The position numbers were made by a program, and so were the translations under genes. The notes under the pieces were generated by a model. That model saw only the letters and a list, made by a program, of their open reading frames with translations. It made no database searches and was not told the origin of the DNA. This document shows positions 26,642 through 35,514 of a stretch of 64,000 nt of DNA, one piece after another (the first letter of the stretch is position 1; every line of letters begins with the position of its first letter). Source of the stretch: Methanomassiliicoccales archaeon PtaU1.Bin124 (GTDB lineage Archaea; Thermoplasmatota; Thermoplasmata; Methanomassiliicoccales; UBA472); assembly GCA_002067865.1 (NCBI GenBank), contig MVRC01000013.1, positions 1-64,000 on the forward strand, given 5' to 3'.

Positions 26642-27727
26642 TCACCGGTCCGTGCAGCAGATGCATGGGTCGACCGACACCGTTATGCACGGCACGTCCG
26701 CCACCCTGCATCCCCTGATCATGGCGTTCACAGCGGGAATGTTCACCAGCGCCGGCGTGCGCAGCTTGATGCGGTCCAGCTGCACCTCGTTCTTGCCCCG
26801 CACCCAGTACATCAGCTCACCGCGGGGTGCCTCCACACGGCCGTATCCTTCCTTGGCCGGCGGATTGCCCTTGAACTTCGTCTGCACCTCGCCCTCCTTC
26901 ATAAGATTGAGCGCCTGGCGGATTAGGTCCAGTGATTGGATGACCTCGTCCATGCGCACCATGGTGCGGGCGTAGCAGTCGCCCTCCTGGTAGACGATCG
27001 GCTTGAAATCGACCCCATCCAGACCGTATCCGGAGAAGCCGTGCGAGCGAACGTCGTCCTCCAGTCCGCTGCCCCTAATGGTCGGCCCGACCGCGCACCA
27101 GTCGAGCGCATCCTCCTTCGTCAGTCTGCCGACCCCGATCAGCCTCTTACGCATGGTCGGGTCCTTGCGCACGATCGCCTGCAGGTCGAGAAGCTTCGGC
27201 TCGAGACGGTCCACGGTCAGGGCGATGTCCTTCAACTGGTCCGGGGTCACGTCCTTCCTCAGCCCGCCGATGGTGTTCATGGAATAGTGCACCCTGCCTC
27301 CAGACACCCGGTTCACCAGCATCATGAACTCCTCCCTCTCCCGGAAGAACTGCATGAACAGGTTCTCGTAACCGATGGTCTCGGCCATGTGGCCGAGCGC
27401 CAGCAGATGGCTGGTCAGCCTCTGGCATTCCATCATGATTATGCGCACGAACTTGGCCCGGTCCGGCACCACCAGGCCATACAGGTCCTCCATGGCCTGG
27501 CAGTAGGCCGAGGCATGATGGTAGGAGCAGATGCCGCAGACCCTCTCGCACAGGTACTGGGAGCGCTTGAAGTCCTGGGCCAGCGCATGCTCCATGCCCC
27601 GGTGGTTGTAGCCGAAGGACATCTCCGCCCCGACCACCGTCTCCTCCTCCACCTTCAATTTCAGATGGAACGGCTCCAGGAACGCCGCGTGCTGCGGCCC
27701 GACCGGCACGATGGCGGTCCTAACCAT
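26642..27727 (-). CDS. echE: Ech hydrogenase large (Ni-Fe) subunit EchE
   Basis: The protein has 361 residues from the ATG at 27727 (MVRTAIVPVGPQH), which matches the family start better than an upstream frame extension. Both nickel motifs are present: RVCGICSYHH (Cys64 and Cys67) and a C-terminal DPCICC (Cys355 and Cys358) three residues from the end. It is therefore a true hydrogenase subunit, not an Fpo/Nuo D-type subunit that has lost these Cys. The short tail after DPCxxC implies no long maturation extension, as in other Ech enzymes. It overlaps echD by 8 bp. Confidence 0.93.
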   Translation of the reverse strand: MVRTAIVPVGPQHAAFLEPFHLKLKVEEETVVGAEMSFGYNHRGMEHALAQDFKRSQYLCERVCGICSYHHASAYCQAMEDLYGLVVPDRAKFVRIIMMECQRLTSHLLALGHMAETIGYENLFMQFFREREEFMMLVNRVSGGRVHYSMNTIGGLRKDVTPDQLKDIALTVDRLEPKLLDLQAIVRKDPTMRKRLIGVGRLTKEDALDWCAVGPTIRGSGLEDDVRSHGFSGYGLDGVDFKPIVYQEGDCYARTMVRMDEVIQSLDLIRQALNLMKEGEVQTKFKGNPPAKEGYGRVEAPRGELMYWVRGKNEVQLDRIKLRTPALVNIPAVNAMIRGCRVADVPCITVSVDPCICCTDR

Positions 27728-28061
27728 CCTTGCCCACCTCCTTCCTCGGCAGGCGCAAGGGCGCCTTGGGGCTGGCCTCATCCAGCAGGAACAGGCCATC
27801 CACTCCCTTGAACCGCACCCCGAACATCTCCGCCGCCTCCTTCTCCATGTACAATGCTCCGGAGTAGAGCGAGGAGATCGATTCCAGCTCCTCCCCGTCC
27901 TGGAAGACGCAGCGGAGGTCCTTGATTCCGTGCCCGTCCTGGAACACGTACACGAGGTCGAAGCTGCCGTCCCGCCGATCGGCCACCATCACATCGATCA
28001 GGCGCGGCCTGGGGCTCATCCTTTCAAGTTCGTTCTTCATGCCCTCGTTCGGTGCTGTCAT
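27720..28061 (-). CDS. echD: Ech hydrogenase subunit EchD (NuoC-like)
   Basis: The 113 residues start at an ATG overlapping the echC stop by 4 bp. FDLVYVFQDG, SLYSGALYMEKEAAEMFGV and the C-terminal LPRKE correspond to the NuoC/30-kDa family core (the E-x-E-x-x-D/E-M-F-G pattern). It is a structural subunit joining the EchC and EchE halves on the cytoplasmic side of the membrane arm. Confidence 0.88.
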   Translation of the reverse strand: MTAPNEGMKNELERMSPRPRLIDVMVADRRDGSFDLVYVFQDGHGIKDLRCVFQDGEELESISSLYSGALYMEKEAAEMFGVRFKGVDGLFLLDEASPKAPLRLPRKEVGKDG

Positions 28062-28486
28062 TGTCCGCTCACCTTCTTCCTCCACAGCTCGATGCCCTGC
28101 ACCACCGCGTCCATGATCGCCTCGGGGCGGCAGGAGCATCCTGGCACATAGAGGTCGACCGGGACCACCTGGTCGATGCCCCCGCAGACGTTGTAGCAAT
28201 CGTAGAAGGGCACACCGTTCGAGGCGCAGTCCCCGCAGGCGATGACCACCTTCGGTTCCGGCGTCTGCTCGTAGAGCGCCTTCAGACGAGGCGCGGCCTT
28301 CAGACTGACCGGGCCGGTGATGAGCAGCACGTCGGCATGCTTGGGGTTCGCCTTGTTCACCATGCCGAACCTTTCCACGTCATAGCGGGGGGTAAGCAGT
28401 GCCCACACCTCCAGGTCGCAGCCGTTGCACGAGCCAGTGTCGAAATGCAGTATCCATGGCGACCTGACCGCCGCATCGCTTCTCAT
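28058..28486 (-). CDS. echC: Ech hydrogenase small subunit EchC (NuoB-like)
   Basis: The 142 residues contain the proximal [4Fe-4S] ligands: CNGCD, CGDCASNG and PGCSCRPEAI, in the NuoB/EchC pattern. It carries electrons between the EchF ferredoxin clusters and the Ni-Fe site. It overlaps echB and echD by 4 bp each (ATGA junctions). Confidence 0.93.
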   Translation of the reverse strand: MRSDAAVRSPWILHFDTGSCNGCDLEVWALLTPRYDVERFGMVNKANPKHADVLLITGPVSLKAAPRLKALYEQTPEPKVVIACGDCASNGVPFYDCYNVCGGIDQVVPVDLYVPGCSCRPEAIMDAVVQGIELWRKKVSGQ

Positions 28487-29334
28487 AATGCCGCCTCCAC
28501 GATTATCGCCAGCACGTTCACGGCTATCAACCCCAGACCGAAGGTCAAGGCATACTTCACCATCTGCTCCCGGGTGAGGCGAGCGGTGGAGTTGTCCAGC
28601 AGCACCGTCACGAACAGGAAGAGGAAGGCCAGCAAGCTCTTACCTACGATCGACACATAGACGTTCTGGTCCCAGAAGAACAATGACAGGAATCCGAAGA
28701 CCAGCGCCAGCTCGAACCAGTTGGCCAGCTTGAGCAGGCCGTAGTAAGGTCCGGCGAACTCCACATAGACACCGGACACGATCTCCTGATGGGCCGTGGC
28801 CAGGTCGAAGGGCGATTTCTGCATCTTGATCGCCAGCACGGGAACGAAGGTGATGATGACCAGCGGCAGGAGGAAGAGCATGCTCTCGTCCTGCGCATCT
28901 GCCATGAACGTGCCGCTCTGCCATCCCAACACCAGCAGCGCCAGGAGCAATATCGGCTCGTACGACAGCATCTGCAGCAGCTCCCGCTGCGCCCCTATCT
29001 GGCTGTACGCCGAACGCACGCTGAACGCGCCCAGCGCCAGTGCCAGGCTCCCAGCCCCGCTGACGAAGAAGGCCACCAGCAGATCGCCGCCCAGGGCGAA
29101 GACGCACCATGCCGCCATCTGAAGCAGCAGCGCCGCCACCGCGAACGAGACCTGGGTGCGGTTGGTCGACCTGCGGTCCTTGCGGAACAGCTTGGCCAGA
29201 TCGTAGAACGGCTGCAGCAGAGGCGGTCCGACCCGGTTCTGCATGCGGGCGGTGATGCGGCGGTCGACGCCGAGCAACAGGCCGATGGCCAGCGGACCGA
29301 AGGCCAGCAACAATAGTGAAACAACGTCGGTCAT
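28483..29334 (-). CDS. echB: Ech hydrogenase membrane subunit EchB (NuoH-like)
   Basis: About 283 residues with eight predicted helices. The conserved cytoplasmic loop RMQNRVGPPLLQPFYDLAKL and the later loop AHQEIVSGVYVEFAGPYYG are signatures of the NuoH/EchB/HyfC family, which links the hydrophilic arm to the ion channel. The ATG at 29334 (MTDVVSLLLLAFG) overlaps the echA stop by 4 bp and is preferred over a longer frame. Confidence 0.92.
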   Translation of the reverse strand: MTDVVSLLLLAFGPLAIGLLLGVDRRITARMQNRVGPPLLQPFYDLAKLFRKDRRSTNRTQVSFAVAALLLQMAAWCVFALGGDLLVAFFVSGAGSLALALGAFSVRSAYSQIGAQRELLQMLSYEPILLLALLVLGWQSGTFMADAQDESMLFLLPLVIITFVPVLAIKMQKSPFDLATAHQEIVSGVYVEFAGPYYGLLKLANWFELALVFGFLSLFFWDQNVYVSIVGKSLLAFLFLFVTVLLDNSTARLTREQMVKYALTFGLGLIAVNVLAIIVEAAL

Positions 29335-31205
29335 GCTATCCCCTCCAGCATCCACGGCACTATCATCAGCACCAGCAGCAGGCCGATGCCGATCAGCTCG
29401 AACGCCGTCCTGACGTTCGTCTCGGTCCGTTCGGAATAGAGATAGTGGCCGGCGATCTCGATCTGCATCGTCTCACCGCAGGCGTAGGCGGTCGTGGCCT
29501 CCTCCGGCCTCCTCACCCATGAGGTGAGCAGAAGGAAGCTGGCCGCGATGACGACAAGCAGGATGTACAGGGGCAGCATGCCGCCCGGCGTCGGTAGTTC
29601 CCACCAGGGCGAGTCGAGCGGCAGGATGGACCGGCCCATGAAGGTGAACGTGCCGGAGGTGACGAACATCTGGATGAAAGGCACGGTGAGGACGACCAGC
29701 AGGAGACCCATGCCTGCCAGGAACAGCAATGGCATGGCGAAGGTGGGGTCGGTCCTCTCCGGTCTAGGCCCTACGGCCCGATCGACCAGCGTCCGCCCCA
29801 GCCATTTGCCGTAATATACAGTCATGGACGCCATGCCGATGACCAACAGGAACGCCACCAGGACCTGCGAGGTTACCGCCTCCAGCAATATCAGCTTCCC
29901 TGCGAACACTCCGAAGGGCGGGAGTATCATCAGGAAGACACCGAGGTAGATGGAATAGGCCAGGAACCTTCTGTCCGAGAGCAGGCCCTCCATGTCCTCC
30001 ACGTCCTGGCTGCCGGAGGTGTGCTTGATCGCCCCGACCGACAGGAAGAGGATGGCCTTTGCCACGGCATGGGACACCAGCAGCAGGAATGCCGCGGTCA
30101 GGCCGTAGATCGAGCCGATGCCCAGCGTCATGAATATCAGCCCCAGGGTGCCGATGGTGCTGTACGCCAGCACCCTCTTGGCGTCGCTCTGCCTCAAGGC
30201 CATGATGCTCGATGCCAGGAACGTAAGGCCTCCCACCAGAAGGAGCATGGTGGTGAGGGATTCGTTCAGATAGTACCACGGCCAGATGCGCATGAGGAGG
30301 TAGACCCCCAAGTTCACCATGGTGGCGGAATGGAGCAGCGCGGACACGGGCGTCGGCGCCACCATAGCGCCCACCAGCCAGGACTGGAAGGGAACCTGGG
30401 CCGATTTGGTGAAAGCTGCCACCATCAGCAGCGGCAGCAGGAAGAACGGGATGAGGTCCTGATGGGACATGAGGTAGAACAGGTCGATGTTCGAGGTGAT
30501 GTCGGCCAAGGCGATCAGCCCCAATAGGAACGCCAAGGCGCCCAGCAGCGTCAAGGCCAGCGCCCTCTCCGCCGCCTTCAGCGCCTTCTCGCTCATGTCG
30601 TGCGCGATCAAGGCGAAGGAGCAGAAGGTGGTCGCCTCCCAGAAACAGAACAGCCACAGCATGTTGGAACTGACGACCGCCCCGTTCATGGAGGCGATGA
30701 AGAGGAGCATGAGGGCGAAGAAACGCCCCTGGTGGGCGTCATGTTCCATGTACTTCAGGGAGAAGATGCAGATCGCCCCGCCCACCAGGTTCGTGATGAG
30801 CAGCATCAGCAGGGAGAGGCGGTCCACCGTCACCCAGTAACCCACATTACCGCCGTGCAACTGGGATTCCAGGAAGAGGCACAGGACGAACGTCAAGAGC
30901 GCCATGATCAGGATGGGCCAGTTCTTCCGCCTCAGCCCGATATAGGCGAACGCCAGGGACAGTGCCAGGTCGATCACGAGGATGAGCAGGTTCAGGTCAG
31001 GCAGCCCCGCCTCCGGCACATTGAACCTCCATACGTCCTGGAAGAGCATCAGGCCGGCTAGTATGAGGACGAGGGCCCAGAATATCACTACCGTGCCCCA
31101 GATGAACGTTCGGGACACGGGCCGGCCCATGCTAGCCAAGCATACCAGCGCCGCCACCGCAGGGACCAATATCAGTCCCAGGACCAACCATCCACCCTCG
31201 ATCAT
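29331..31205 (-). CDS. echA: Ech hydrogenase ion-translocating subunit EchA (NuoL/MrpA-like)
   Basis: The 624 residues contain about 16 transmembrane helices. The antiporter core motif KSAQVPFQSWLVGAMVAPTP with ALLHSATMV, and the Glu in WLFCFWEATTFCS, mark the NuoL/HyfB/EchA family. The subunit would pump H+ or Na+ when Ech transfers electrons between ferredoxin and H2. GAGGGG lies a few bases before the ATG, and a TATA box sits at 31235-31242. It is first of six overlapping genes. Confidence 0.93.
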   Translation of the reverse strand: MIEGGWLVLGLILVPAVAALVCLASMGRPVSRTFIWGTVVIFWALVLILAGLMLFQDVWRFNVPEAGLPDLNLLILVIDLALSLAFAYIGLRRKNWPILIMALLTFVLCLFLESQLHGGNVGYWVTVDRLSLLMLLITNLVGGAICIFSLKYMEHDAHQGRFFALMLLFIASMNGAVVSSNMLWLFCFWEATTFCSFALIAHDMSEKALKAAERALALTLLGALAFLLGLIALADITSNIDLFYLMSHQDLIPFFLLPLLMVAAFTKSAQVPFQSWLVGAMVAPTPVSALLHSATMVNLGVYLLMRIWPWYYLNESLTTMLLLVGGLTFLASSIMALRQSDAKRVLAYSTIGTLGLIFMTLGIGSIYGLTAAFLLLVSHAVAKAILFLSVGAIKHTSGSQDVEDMEGLLSDRRFLAYSIYLGVFLMILPPFGVFAGKLILLEAVTSQVLVAFLLVIGMASMTVYYGKWLGRTLVDRAVGPRPERTDPTFAMPLLFLAGMGLLLVVLTVPFIQMFVTSGTFTFMGRSILPLDSPWWELPTPGGMLPLYILLVVIAASFLLLTSWVRRPEEATTAYACGETMQIEIAGHYLYSERTETNVRTAFELIGIGLLLVLMIVPWMLEGIA

Positions 31206-31234
31206 GCTCCCCTCAGTGTTATTTCAATCGATGG

Positions 31235-31242
31235 AATATAAA
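31235..31242 (-). promoter_or_regulatory. TATA box of the ech operon
   Basis: On the minus strand the sequence reads TTTATATT, 30-37 bp before the echA ATG, implying a short leader. Confidence 0.65.
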
Positions 31243-31325
31243 GCCATCACAAAGTCGGTTGGGGAAATGGCAGGGACAATGTTCAATATATCGGACCGCT
31301 TAACATGGGGCAGGGGGAGGGTTAG

Positions 31326-31421
31326 TTGGCAGAATGCATCGTCTGCGGAAGCGTATTGAAGAAGAATCAGAGCAAGTGTCCCGTCTGCGGAGCCTCGCAG
31401 ACCGAAGATGACGATTATTGA
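31326..31421 (+). CDS. 31-residue zinc-ribbon microprotein
   Basis: A very short gene begins at a TTG immediately after an in-frame TAG, with GGGGGAGG (31313-31320) five bases upstream. The product has two CxxC knuckles, CIVC (Cys4, Cys7) and CPVC (Cys18, Cys21), followed by an acidic tail (EDDDY). This is the layout of a minimal zinc ribbon. A TATA-like AATATATC lies about 35-43 bp upstream. It sits alone between the divergent ech operon and the corrinoid gene. The function is unknown. Confidence 0.6.
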   Translation: MAECIVCGSVLKKNQSKCPVCGASQTEDDDY

Positions 31422-31505
31422 CGACGTTCGATATATCCAGGCATACGGCCATATGTGAACAGGACTATAGTAGCGGTATATGGTAGACCTCTATGCAGCA
31501 TCAAC

Positions 31506-31602
31506 ATTAAGTCCGTTAAAAATGACCCAGTAATACTGGTTCGTTAACGAATTTATTTCACGTTTGTGGAAGGATTGTCCGTTTCGCATGCTAACGGTTA
31601 GC
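31506..31602 (+). promoter_or_regulatory. Cluster of palindromes upstream of the corrinoid-protein gene
   Basis: Three inverted repeats lie within 100 bp: ATTAAGTCCGTTAAA (31506-31520), TTCGTTAACGAA (31540-31551, perfect) and GCTAAC-G-GTTAGC (31590-31602, perfect arms). The first resembles TTTAAGACCGTTAAA before mcr. They lie 85-180 bp upstream of the TATA box and are candidate operators; the binding protein is unknown. Confidence 0.5.
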
Positions 31603-31660
31603 TTGCATTTTACATCTGGCTCGATAAATACTTTTAACAATCGTATCTGAAATTTGGTCT

Positions 31661-31677
31661 GGATGTTATATCCATCC
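31661..31677 (+). promoter_or_regulatory. 17-bp element shared with the mcr promoter
   Basis: GGATGTTATATCCATCC matches the mcr-promoter element GGATGGTTTATCCATCC (62472-62488) at 15 of 17 positions. It ends exactly 9 nt before the TATA box, as in mcr. It is an imperfect inverted repeat and a good candidate activator site. Confidence 0.6.
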
Positions 31678-31686
31678 ACAAAAGGG

Positions 31687-31694
31687 TTTATAAT
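31687..31694 (+). promoter_or_regulatory. TATA box of the corrinoid-protein gene
   Basis: TTTATAAT lies 63-70 bp before the ATG, giving a leader of about 40 nt. The leader holds a small hairpin (ACTCT-TTT-AGAGT) just before the AGGAGG ribosome binding site. Confidence 0.65.
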
Positions 31695-31756
31695 TCATGA
31701 TTGTAATTCGAAGCCCAACTCTTTTAGAGTGGATAAAAACCTAGGAGGAAGTAGTA

Positions 31757-32389
<633 letters not shown>

Positions 32390-32400
32390 AAACCCTTCCC

Positions 32401-32424
32401 TTTATTCCTTTTTTTTATTTTTCT
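32401..32424 (+). terminator. Oligo-T terminator after the corrinoid-protein gene
   Basis: T8 (32409-32416) and T5 (32418-32422) follow the stop within 35 bp in a pyrimidine-rich stretch. Confidence 0.7.
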
Positions 32425-32548
32425 TACTGATCAGTGAATATGATCTCGCCGCATGCTGGTCGAGCGGTCACGATTCTTATTATTCCTACGATATCTATTT
32501 ATTCCTTGGAATACAATCCTTTTCCAATCCGTTAGGAGGAAGTATTGC

Positions 32549-33124
32549 ATGTCTGAGTTGCAGTATGGGATGAGATACACAGGGGACTTGTTCAAGGATT
32601 GGTGGGCGAAGCTGTTCGTCGGTATATTCCTGATCGGCTTCGGTTTCCTCGCCTTTGCCTGGCCGGCGATGGTTCTGTTGACCGCGATCGTGCTCATCGG
32701 AGGCCTGTGCCTCATGAGCGGCATCGTCTTCATCATCTACGCCTTAAGTGGACAAGTTGCAGATAGGTACAAGTGGATGTCGATCGCCGAGGGTGTGCTG
32801 CTGGTTCTGTTCGCCCTGCTGGCGTTCTTCCTGCCCGATGTGACGGCAATAACGCTGCTCTACATCCTAGGCCTGTTCGCCTTGATCGTCGGACTGTTCC
32901 GCCTGGCGGACTTCCTGATGATGCCGAACGAGCTTAGGCCCATGTACGGCAAGACCGCCAGGTCCATGATCCTGATCGGTGCCATATTCTCGGTCCTCAT
33001 CGGCCTGATCATCCTGCTCTGGCCCTGGCCGAGCATGCTGGCCATCCTGTGGCTGGCCGGTGCCTATGGTATCGTGTTCGGCACCATCATGATCGCGTCT
33101 GGCATTGCCAGCATAAAGCAGTGA
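32549..33124 (+). CDS. HdeD/DUF308-like membrane protein
   Basis: The 191 residues contain six helices arranged as three similar hairpins (AKLFVGIFLIGFGFLAFAW; MSIAEGVLLVLFALLAFFLP; MILIGAIFSVLIGLIILLWP), the repeat pattern of HdeD-family proteins. The ATG at 32549 has TAGGAGGA upstream; an earlier frame extension has no site. The function in archaea is unknown; the bacterial relative is linked with acid stress. Confidence 0.8.
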   Translation: MSELQYGMRYTGDLFKDWWAKLFVGIFLIGFGFLAFAWPAMVLLTAIVLIGGLCLMSGIVFIIYALSGQVADRYKWMSIAEGVLLVLFALLAFFLPDVTAITLLYILGLFALIVGLFRLADFLMMPNELRPMYGKTARSMILIGAIFSVLIGLIILLWPWPSMLAILWLAGAYGIVFGTIMIASGIASIKQ

Positions 33125-33165
33125 GCGATCGATCGGTCCGGATCAAACCATTTTCAGTTTTTTAC

Positions 33166-33852
33166 TTATTTCGAGGCCAGCTCCAGCCCTAGACCGCCTG
33201 CCGCTGCGACGATGGCGGAGATGTACATCGCCCCGCTCGTGCCCAGGTCGCTGCTGCCGGAAATGACCAGCCCATAGATCGCGAAGACCAGGGAGGAGAG
33301 GAACAGGGCCCAGGTGATGGCCATGAGGCCGTACGCCCTCTCGGTCATGAACGGCAGTTCCCTGCCGCGCTCCCTCAGCAATCGGTCCACTATGATCCCG
33401 GCAGAGGCCAGGCCGAACACCCACTCGTACGCGCTCGTCAGCTCGACCAGTATCGAATGTCCGAAGTAGTCGGGGAACGACTCTGCCTGGAACGGGCCGA
33501 ACAGGGGCCAGAACCAGCCCGTCGGGTCGAGGAACATGGTGTCCGCCAGCTGGTGGAGCAAGATGCCCAGGCCTAGCGCCAGCAGCACGTACTTTCCTTT
33601 GCCCTTCCACAATACGGCACCGGCGATCATCACGATGCCGAAGAAGAGGAGCGTGTGGGCATACAGCCGCCCGTTGTCCAGCGTGCTCTGCAGCAGGATG
33701 TGGCCCAACGGCTTGTCGATGAGGTCAGGCAGCACCGATCCGAGCGCGCAGGCCCAGAAGGTCCAGCGCTGCGATGTGAACTTGTAGAGCAGCAGGCCGA
33801 GAACCAGGCCGGTGAACAGGTGGCAGAATATCAGCACGGTCCCGATGAACAT
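33166..33852 (-). CDS. Membrane-bound YdjM-like metal-dependent hydrolase (DUF457 type)
   Basis: The 228 residues have about six helices with conserved polar residues at their ends: MFIGTVLIFCHLFTGLVLG, GSVLPDLIDKP, YAHTLLF, LLHQLADTMF. The D-x-x-D and H-x-x-x-D spacing is that of the LexA-binding, inner-membrane YdjM family, annotated as metal-dependent hydrolases. The substrate is unknown. It is divergent from the next membrane gene. Confidence 0.75.
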   Translation of the reverse strand: MFIGTVLIFCHLFTGLVLGLLLYKFTSQRWTFWACALGSVLPDLIDKPLGHILLQSTLDNGRLYAHTLLFFGIVMIAGAVLWKGKGKYVLLALGLGILLHQLADTMFLDPTGWFWPLFGPFQAESFPDYFGHSILVELTSAYEWVFGLASAGIIVDRLLRERGRELPFMTERAYGLMAITWALFLSSLVFAIYGLVISGSSDLGTSGAMYISAIVAAAGGLGLELASK

Positions 33853-33977
33853 CTCTCGCTAGATAACGCTTGGCCCCCACCCTTTCCATTCGATGAAGGG
33901 GTGAAACTTACTTATCGGAAAAGGGCGATGTGGGTGGAACCCAATTTATAAGACGTTACCAATATGATTGTAGGAGG

Positions 33978-35339
33978 GTGGAGCGGCTGAAGATCGACGT
34001 GAGGAAGGTGTTGGGCCTTCTGTTGTCCATCGTGGTCATGGGAGAGGGCGCCTTCTTGATATGGTATGCCCGCCCGGCCATCATCGAGGGCATCGGCGGG
34101 ATACTGGCCCGGACCGTTTCTATGGCAGGCGCGGGGCTGTTCGTCCTCGGCCTCCTGATGTTCCTCTACTGGCTCCTGAAGGACATGTCCTTCGTGAAGG
34201 ACAGGAAGCTGGTGGCCAAGGTCCTCAACGTTCTCGGCGGCATCGCCTCCGCGGCCCTCGTTGTGATCGGATTATCGGTCACGATGAGCGCCAGGGAGGT
34301 GAGCTTCCAGCATGGCTATACGTTCGGCAGGGCGGCCGTGGCCGTCCTCGGCTCCCAGCTGATCCTGGTCTCCTTCCCGGCATTGATCCTTTACATGAAG
34401 GGCAGGGAGCCCATCAAGAACCTGGTCACCTTCCTCGGAGGGGTCCTGGGCAGCACTGGGCTCATCGCCTTCGGCGCGATAATCATCGGCGTGGCATCGC
34501 CGTTCACCGCCGACTTCATCAAGGATGTCGGCGCAGGCAAGATGACATTGCTCGGCCTGTTCCTCATCATCACCGGCGGCCTGGGCCTGGCCGCATGGAT
34601 GCTGATCGGCTCGAAGTGGATGGAGGGCAGGAAGCGCCGCATCCTGGACCTGCTCCTGCTGGCCCTGTCCGCGGCCGTGGCCATATTCTCCATATACCTC
34701 AGCGGCGCCGCCAGCGATTTCAAGCTGGGCGATTTCTTCGTGGGCAAGAAGGTCTGGATGGTCGGCATCGCGGCCCTGCTGTTCATGATCGATGCTCTGG
34801 CCGTATCTGCCTGGCTGGTGAGGGAGAAGGCGCTCAACCGCAGGTTCGCCCTGCAGGTCATCGGCATGCTCAGCGGCATAGTGCTGGCGACCGGCGGCAT
34901 GGTGGTCTTCGGATTCGCCGGGGATACGACCATACAGGGACTGGGCAAGCTGCCCCACAGCCTGATATTGATGTTCGGAGCTCAGATGGTCCTGCTGGGC
35001 GGAATGGGCACCCTGACCTGGGTGCTGAAGGACACCAAGTACTTCAACTTCGGATTCCGCAAGACCGCGCTCGACCTGATGATGCTCATGCTGATGTCGA
35101 TAGCGGTGGTCGACGGCCTGTGCGCCTTGATGATCGCCGCCCCGACCGAGATCCAGGGGATCGGTGGCATATTGCAGCGCACCATGACGATGTTCGGCGG
35201 CGTGGTCGCCGGCCTCGGCCTGCTCTCGCTGGCGACGTGGACCTTCCGGGAGAACCCCGCCATGCCCCGTCTGAAGCGCATCGAGTTCCTAGTGCTGCTG
35301 TTCTGGGCCCTGATGACCATTGCAGGCCTGCTGCTTTGA
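33978..35339 (+). CDS. Polytopic membrane protein with internal repeats, unknown family
   Basis: About 453 residues, nearly all hydrophobic helices (about 12-14), with short charged loops. A unit of roughly 100-120 residues recurs, seen best in the loop IEGIGGILARTVSMAG near the N-terminus, IQGLGKLPHSLILMFG near 330 and IQGIGGILQRTMTMFG near 410, each followed by LGLL/LGGM, a Trp and a charged turn (WLLKD, WVLKD, WTFRE). The start is uncertain: a TATA-like TTTATAAG at 33944 argues against the far upstream GTG; GTG 33978 is immediately next to TAGGAGG, and CTG 33986 has better spacing. No known function. Confidence 0.65.
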   Translation: MERLKIDVRKVLGLLLSIVVMGEGAFLIWYARPAIIEGIGGILARTVSMAGAGLFVLGLLMFLYWLLKDMSFVKDRKLVAKVLNVLGGIASAALVVIGLSVTMSAREVSFQHGYTFGRAAVAVLGSQLILVSFPALILYMKGREPIKNLVTFLGGVLGSTGLIAFGAIIIGVASPFTADFIKDVGAGKMTLLGLFLIITGGLGLAAWMLIGSKWMEGRKRRILDLLLLALSAAVAIFSIYLSGAASDFKLGDFFVGKKVWMVGIAALLFMIDALAVSAWLVREKALNRRFALQVIGMLSGIVLATGGMVVFGFAGDTTIQGLGKLPHSLILMFGAQMVLLGGMGTLTWVLKDTKYFNFGFRKTALDLMMLMLMSIAVVDGLCALMIAAPTEIQGIGGILQRTMTMFGGVVAGLGLLSLATWTFRENPAMPRLKRIEFLVLLFWALMTIAGLLL

Positions 35340-35389
35340 ATCCGAAGGAGATTCAGACCACGGCATATATCAATGATAGTTAACGCACA

Positions 35390-35397
35390 TTTATATC
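35390..35397 (+). promoter_or_regulatory. TATA box of the mtaA-like gene
   Basis: TTTATATC lies 118-125 bp before the ATG. If it is used, the mRNA leader is about 95 nt, long for an archaeon. Confidence 0.55.
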
Positions 35398-35434
35398 AGC
35401 CAGCATACAAATATTCCGCTCAAGAATTGAGGAA

Positions 35435-35493
35435 TCCTTTAAGTAAAGGAAATCTAATTAACCGCTTAGAAATTTCTTTAAAGTCTGTTAAAG
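35435..35493 (+). promoter_or_regulatory. Inverted repeats in the leader of the mtaA-like gene
   Basis: Two repeats are perfect: TCCTTTA-AG-TAAAGGA (35435-35450) and CTTTAA-AGTCTG-TTAAAG (35476-35493). The second resembles the TTAA-n-TTAA sites before mcr. They lie between the predicted transcription start and the AGGAGG at about 35501, so they may act in DNA or as leader RNA hairpins. Confidence 0.5.
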
Positions 35494-35514
35494 AACGTTG
35501 AGGAGGAAATATAC

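Noticed and set aside
26251-31205. Fpo-like (F420H2 dehydrogenase type) complex
   Set aside because: The large subunit keeps both Ni-binding CxxC motifs and there are only six subunits in Ech order, so it is a hydrogenase.
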